From Protopterus annectens (lineage: Eukaryota; Chordata; Ceratodontiformes; Protopteridae), in the NCBI RefSeq assembly GCF_019279795.1, contig NC_056745.1, positions 1,495,944,490 through 1,496,008,489 on the forward strand: a stretch of 64,000 bases of DNA. The letters run 5' to 3'. Positions 59,131 to 64,000 of this stretch are shown here, piece after piece. Position numbers and translations under genes: made by a program. Numbering within the stretch: the first letter of the stretch is position 1; each line of letters begins with the position of its first letter. The notes under the pieces are model-generated. The model had not been told where the DNA came from. It did no database searches and saw nothing but the letters and a program-made list of their open reading frames with translations.

Positions 59131-60950
59131 CAATGTATGCAACTTGGGAGTAGGTATGTACAAACACTGGGGGTATGGGGGCTTATCCACAAAATGAAGA
59201 AACTCTTTATGAATACAGGTCCTGGCTGCTTTGTGATGTCCAGTTTTGGAGCATACACATTATGCACCCTTTCAATTAACAGATGCTGCTGTGGAATACT
59301 AGTCCAGCTGCTTATTTGTGCCTTAATAAAATTAATACAATCTGTTCTTTCCAGTTTCTCTGGTACTGCGAAACATCTCAGGTTTCCCTACATGTTCTGT
59401 CCGCTAATTCTACCATTTTTTAAACTCTCTCTTCTTAAGCAGTCTCATGCTCAGCCAGCATTTTGTTTCGACCTCTAATTTTTGCAGTTTTCATCTTTTT
59501 TAAAGCTTCTTCAATTTTTCAAGCCTTCTGTTATTTGAGTTATATACTCCTTCAGTGTTTTGTTTAATTAGCTCCAATCACATTTGACTTATTTTTTCAT
59601 CTAATTTACTGGAACTCATGTCTTGCACTAAAGCAGGAGTCTGAACTGTTCTTTGCTGACAGCTGCAGGATTTAATGGTTCAGTGTTTTCTCTCCACCTT
59701 TTGTAGATCATTTTTCTTTCAGGCTCTCTTAGTTTCTTTTTTGCTGGTATCCAGACAGTGTACTTGCTAGCCAGCAACTGAATGTTTTTCTAAAAGTGAC
59801 AGACTTCCTAGCCTTTATCTTTCAGTTTCTTTATCACATTGGCAGAGCTGAAGTTAAGCTGTTGATCAGTGTGCAGATACTTTGGAAAGCCCTTATAAAA
59901 AGTTATTTTAATGAATTAAAATGATTCAGTATTATATGCCATGCATATTAGTGATAAACTTGTCAATGTGGAGCAGTGAGGAGAATTGACTTTTTAACAA
60001 TAAAAATGAGGACTGTTCCTCATAACGTGGTACACTTGAAATGAAAGACTTGAAAAGAAACACATTTGAACAAAATAACAACATCAGAAGCTACTGGTAC
60101 AGTGTTATAATGACTATACATCAATTTGAATGTCATATAACAGCTAATATGCATACCCAGAATGCAATGCTTCACATATACCTACTAAGTGAATTTATTT
60201 TAAAATCAAGATGTGAAAACCACTTTTCCTATACTGATGTCCTATACCAATTTTCTTACACTGATATAGTAAAAAACATTTTTCATTGCCACATTTTTAG
60301 TAAATTAAGTTAGTATGAAAGGGCCTTGCAGAAGCAAACGTCATATAGCAGTTGTGTTGTACTACTTAGTGAAAACTTTCTGGAAAAAAAATGAAACTTG
60401 CTTTTCCTATGATTTCATATGATTCCAGAAGATATAGGTATTTTTAATGACAGACATAGTGAAATCAAAAACAGGATGTAGGTGTTCTGCAAGCATGTTA
60501 TATCTGCCACACCACCACAAAGGGATGTTGTATACATAGTATTTCTGATTTTTGTATGACTTGTGGGTTGTTGAGCAAAAGCTGCATTTATATTGTCTTT
60601 TAGTTTGCTTTACTCATTGCATTACTACATGAATTAATTCATTAACAGGCCTGGATTGTGTTTTATATATAGTAAATATGTTACATTTTAGTAATATATT
60701 TTCAGTACTTCCTTTGCAGCCTCCAGTAACTGCAGGGGGTTGACATTTGCAGGTGATTCTGTTTGCATTATTCAGAGTGATGATCAAAACCATCTTTCGG
60801 CATCTAGTATGTTGCCATTGCTGCAGATTACTGTGATAGTTTTCTCTATGACTGGATTGTAACTGATTGGAAAGAATTAATGTATTTAGTTACAAACTGC
60901 TCCTCTGGCAGCTGACACAGAGGACTAAAGCTATAACTTGTTAATGAGTT
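59131..60950. other. No recognised feature
   Basis: AT-rich. Frames of 113 residues or fewer have no recognisable domain. Confidence 0.4.
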
Positions 60951-60952
60951 GC

Positions 60953-61118
60953 TTGTTGTGGTAAGGGTGCAGGGTTTGAACCATCCTATCTATATTTACC
61001 TGTTGTGGGACATTGAGCAACTCACTTAACCACATTGTTCTTTGGAGCAGTTGAATATTTAGGCTAAGGCCCGTAAAGGTCTCCAGGACTGCATGCCTAG
61101 TAAATATGAATCTGTTGT
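60953..61118 (+). mobile_element. CORE/MIR-like SINE with CR1-like tail
   Basis: GGGTTTGAACCATCC (B-box-like) is followed by TGGGACATTGAGCAACTCAC and TTAACCAC, the core segment of MIR/CORE-SINEs (TTGGGCAAGTCACTTAACC type). The end TTAGGCTAAGGCCCGTAAAG, then GCATGCCTAGTAAATATGAA, resembles CR1 3' ends such as GGCTAGGCTTAAAAAGGCCC and AGCTAGTAAACATTTATGAA at 43.86 kb. A LINE-derived tail is therefore likely. Confidence 0.62.
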
Positions 61119-62060
61119 TGTTTGCCAGCCATTCCCTATTGTATATCTGATCTAATTCAGGAAAAGTTATGGCAATATCACCAGCACACCAATTTTTAAG
61201 TGTAACATGGGCAATTAATTTTTTTAATGGACAGCAGGTATTGCATTAGTAGATGAAACACTGAAAAGCAAAGGTATTTTGTCAGCAGCAACCTCTGCAT
61301 TGGTAATAGTTCTCTTTAATGTGGAATTATTCAAATGAATTTTACTTCTGCAGAGATTGTGCATATTGACTTAGCATATGTTAACAGATGGTTAAAATTT
61401 ATTATAGTCTCATCATAAATACTCTTCCATTCAAACTGTGCTACACATGGCTGGATCGTATGGTATGATGCTAGTGATCTTTGTACAGATTCATGTAATG
61501 CATCCAAAGCTACCAATAAAGCACATCTAATTTATTTCTTTGTAAAATTTGGGCAGTGCGCACAGGGTAGCAAAGTGGCTAACTGCTAGTGGGAGTGGGG
61601 GGCTCTTTGTGGATGATTATGCTCTTATCATTTGGTCATTTTTAAACTGTATTTAATCTGGCTTTGCAGGACTACTTTGCATGTATGTGTGAATTAAGTA
61701 GGAATACTCTGGCTACTGTGTGTTTGTGTGAAATAAATTTGAAATATGTGAATTTGGTCATTATTATTAATTTTTATTATGTTTTTTACACAGACATCTG
61801 AGAAGGAAACAGTCAACCATGTAGTTATAATTGCTGGCTTTTGGTATCTCTGTGGTTGAAAATGACTGACCTTGCTGAGTTGATAAGAGCCAAAGTCATT
61901 AGTCCATCTTTGCAGCACTGCTGTGCAGGTGTGCCAAGCAAATTGAAATACCTTATGATTAAGGCACTAAATAAACTACAAATTACTACAGCACTCAACT
62001 TTCCTCACTTGTCAAGAGGAAAACAGTTCTTAGTACTTAAATTAATAAGCACCTATCCAT
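61119..62060. other. No recognised feature
   Basis: AT-rich sequence upstream of the last CR1. No monomer-type 5' UTR is visible, so that CR1 is probably 5'-truncated near 62,060. Confidence 0.4.
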
Positions 62061-62159
62061 GGGTCAGCTCCTGGTGTTTTCTCCTATCCACCTGATGAAT
62101 CTGGGCATCTTGGGACAATGTAGCAATTACCTCATGTACACTGACAACCTCTCCTCCTA

Positions 62160-62991
62160 CCACCAACCACTACAACCTGTGAGAGATGCACTTATATAGC
62201 CAAACTGGAAGCCAAGCTCTCTCTAGCCAAGATTGGATTAGACAATCAAGAGGGGAAGGTTAATACCCGCACCCCACCACACTCAACACATAGTCCTTCA
62301 AACACAAAACACACACCCACATTCACAGAGGCTCTCAATAAAAATCTGCCCAAGCAACAGAGACCTCCCAAGCTGAAATGCAGACAACCACCACCCCCAA
62401 CACTACCAAAATGACAAATAGACCACAAAATCAGTGTACCACTCAACCTCAGCCCATAAGGCAAAACAACGTACCCAACAAACTAATCATAGGTGACTCT
62501 ATAGTCAGGCACACTGATGTCCCAATCACCAGGCTAAACAAGGAAAAAGTTACTGTCAGCTGCCTTCTGGGTGCCAAGATCTACCACATAATGCACGCAC
62601 TCAGGTCACTCCACAACAAGTACAAATATGACTCTGTCATTGTCCATGTAGGTGTGAATGACCTGAGATGTAAAAGAGACACGGAAGAGCTCCCAGATCT
62701 TGTAGCCCAGGCAGGTATGACCCTAGCCTTGAGTAGCATCCTGCCATTGCCCAGAATGATACCACATTACAAGGACAAAATGATTGACTTCAACAATTGG
62801 CTAAGCTTCTGGTGTCATTCTAAGGGGATCCATTATCTGTCTGCCTGGGACGACATGGTCGACAGACCATGATGCTTTGCCAAAGATGGCCTGCACCTGT
62901 CAACCCTGGGATTCTGGATACTGGCTAAGGCTCTTGCTGCCCCTATAGTGCCTTTTTTAGGCAAGTTTCAAATGCTAAATTTGCCACCGTA
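62160..62991 (+). pseudogene. CR1 ORF1 protein with SGNH/GDSL esterase domain
   Basis: CERCTYIAKLEAKLS near 62,180 is followed by a Pro/Thr-rich linker. The esterase then shows KLIIGDSIVRHTDV (block I Ser), GVNDLRCK (block III), SILPLPRMIPHY and WCHSKGIHYLSAWDDM. TGA at 62,870-62,872 interrupts before KDGLHLSTLG (catalytic Asp/His), and the frame closes at about 62,991. QCSNYLMYTDN lies upstream in the same alternative frame as QCYNC in copy 2. A 27-base in-frame segment between the two zinc-ligand pairs is present here and absent in copy 2. Confidence 0.8.
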
Positions 62992-62999
62992 ACAGGTAC

Positions 63000-64000
63000 A
63001 AGCAAGCAAACTCTGTGGGTAATGCTACTCGACTCTAGAAGTCTAAACCTCAAAGTGCACTCACTCGAGGCACTCCTTAAAATGGAGAACATCGGCATCT
63101 GTGCAGTGACAGAGACCTGGTTCAAGGCTTCAGAGAGCACCCCTGCATTACCGGGCTATAAGTCATACCACACCTTTCAGCCACCTAACCTGGAATGAAA
63201 CACTAAAGGCAGAGGTATGTCTATATTCATTAGGGATATCCACACCTCCAGGCTAGTTGCTCAACATAATGCATCCAAAATTATCCAAGTGCAACTAACA
63301 CTGGGCAAGACTGCAGTCCAGGTTCTAGCTTGTTACAGATCCCCACCATGCCCCAGGATTCCCACTCTTCATTTCTTAAGATACTGGAAAATATTAAGGT
63401 ACAACCCAATACCATAATTATGGGTGATTTCAACTACCCCACTATCAACTGGGAAAGCTACTCATCTACCAACTCATTTGGTCAATGTTTTCTGGAATTC
63501 ATAAATTCCAACTCCTCGAATCAGCTTGTTCACACCCCCACCAGGGGCAGCAGTATCCTGGACCTGGTCATTACCAATATAGGTAACTGGTGTTCCATGC
63601 CAGAGGTCAACTCCTCACTGGTCAGATCTGACCACAAGCTAATCACCCTAGACATACATATCCCACCCCCACCCCCATTAAGAAAGCCACCATCAAAAAC
63701 TACTCCAAAGCCAACTTCATGCTTCTTAACACAGATGTGGCAAACTTCACGACACCTAGGCAGATGGAAAATAGAGGTATGACTGTTGAATCTTACACAA
63801 ATGCCCTGTATAAGCACATAAACGAGTGCATGGATCATGCTATCCCCAACAGAACCAAGACACTATCCTCCAAAAAAAGGAAGACCATCTGGTGGTCCCC
63901 TGCCATAAACAAACTCTACAACAGAAGGAAGAAGCTGTTGCAAAAGAAAGTAAAATCCCAAGACTGGAGGAACTCCCTGGTCAGCCTCAGCAAGAAGCTG
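63000..64000 (+). pseudogene. CR1 ORF2 endonuclease and linker (partial)
   Basis: The endonuclease begins with DSRSLNLKVHSLEALL (N-to-D against NARSL), CAVTETWFKASES and FIRDIHTSRLVAQH, then shifts frame near 63,345. It continues with IIMGDFNYPTINWESYS, HTPTRGSSILDLVITNIGN and RSDHKLITLDIHIP. Another shift near 63,690, in a C-rich tract, leads to WWSPAINKLYNRRKKLL at the window edge. The catalytic GDFN and SDH motifs are intact, but the frame is broken twice. Confidence 0.85.

Larger units (their letters stand above)
62061..64000 (+). mobile_element. CR1-type LINE, 5' half, runs off window (copy 10)
   Basis: ORF1 (zinc-ligand region, linker, esterase) then ORF2 endonuclease and linker up to the window edge. 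Close to copy 2 in every block. Defects seen: CGA-to-TGA in ORF1 at 62,870 and frameshifts in the endonuclease at about 63,345 and 63,690. The RT lies beyond the window. Confidence 0.9.

Overview
The window looks like repeat-dominated intergenic or intronic DNA from a vertebrate with a large genome. I found no host exon, tRNA or rRNA gene, and nothing prokaryotic. Almost all protein-like sequence belongs to retrotransposons. Most of these are CR1-type LINEs whose 3' ends carry an 8-base CCTATGAA-like tail. Others are L2-type LINEs with a different 3' tail, two Penelope-like elements, and V-SINE-type tRNA-derived SINEs. CR1, L2 and Penelope elements together with V-SINEs, at this density, would suit a lungfish or another large-genome non-mammalian vertebrate. 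That is an inference from repeat content, not a species call.

Layout. 1-1.1 kb: CR1 3' end plus an inverted SINE head. 1.9-2.2 kb: a nearly intact V-SINE with a 20-bp target duplication. 2.84-8.40 kb: a tandem array of ~613-bp units and a ~503-bp shortened version. 8.4-13.3 kb: the most complete CR1, with 5' UTR monomers, ORF1 esterase and ORF2 endonuclease/RT, all with disabling changes. 14.8-17.4 kb: a Penelope-like RT relic broken by two hairpin-rich fold-back elements. 17.7-18.4 kb: two 35-bp minisatellites. 19.8-23.0 kb: an L2 split by a CR1 and an unidentified 238-bp insert. 25.4 kb: a V-SINE with an L2 tail. 27.8-28.5 kb: a 44-bp minisatellite. 31.1-32.1 kb: TA/TG microsatellites, an L2 tail and another fold-back element. 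32.4-38.1 kb: CR1 5' UTR monomers, then a minus-strand CR1 interrupted by a plus-strand CR1. 38.2-45.5 kb: a V-SINE and three decayed CR1 copies in series. 46.1-46.8 kb: compound CA repeat. 49.5-53.3 kb: small minisatellites, a minus-strand Penelope GIY-YIG fragment and an inverted V-SINE. 53.9-55.9 kb: an L2 with a 440-residue RT ORF. 60.9-61.1 kb: a CORE/MIR-like SINE whose tail resembles CR1. 62.06 kb to the end: the 5' half of another CR1.

How the parts relate. The LINEs would have supplied mobilisation enzymes, and the SINEs carry 3' tails resembling LINE tails: one V-SINE shares the L2 tail, others have a different tail, and the CORE-like SINE appears to have a CR1 tail. Every LINE copy seen is truncated, frameshifted or has a premature stop, so none looks active. 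The least explained structures are a family of elements capped by ~55-bp hairpins with a shared G/C-tract core, and the two-length satellite array at 2.84-8.40 kb.

All alignments were made by eye; boundaries are approximate unless stated to be exact.
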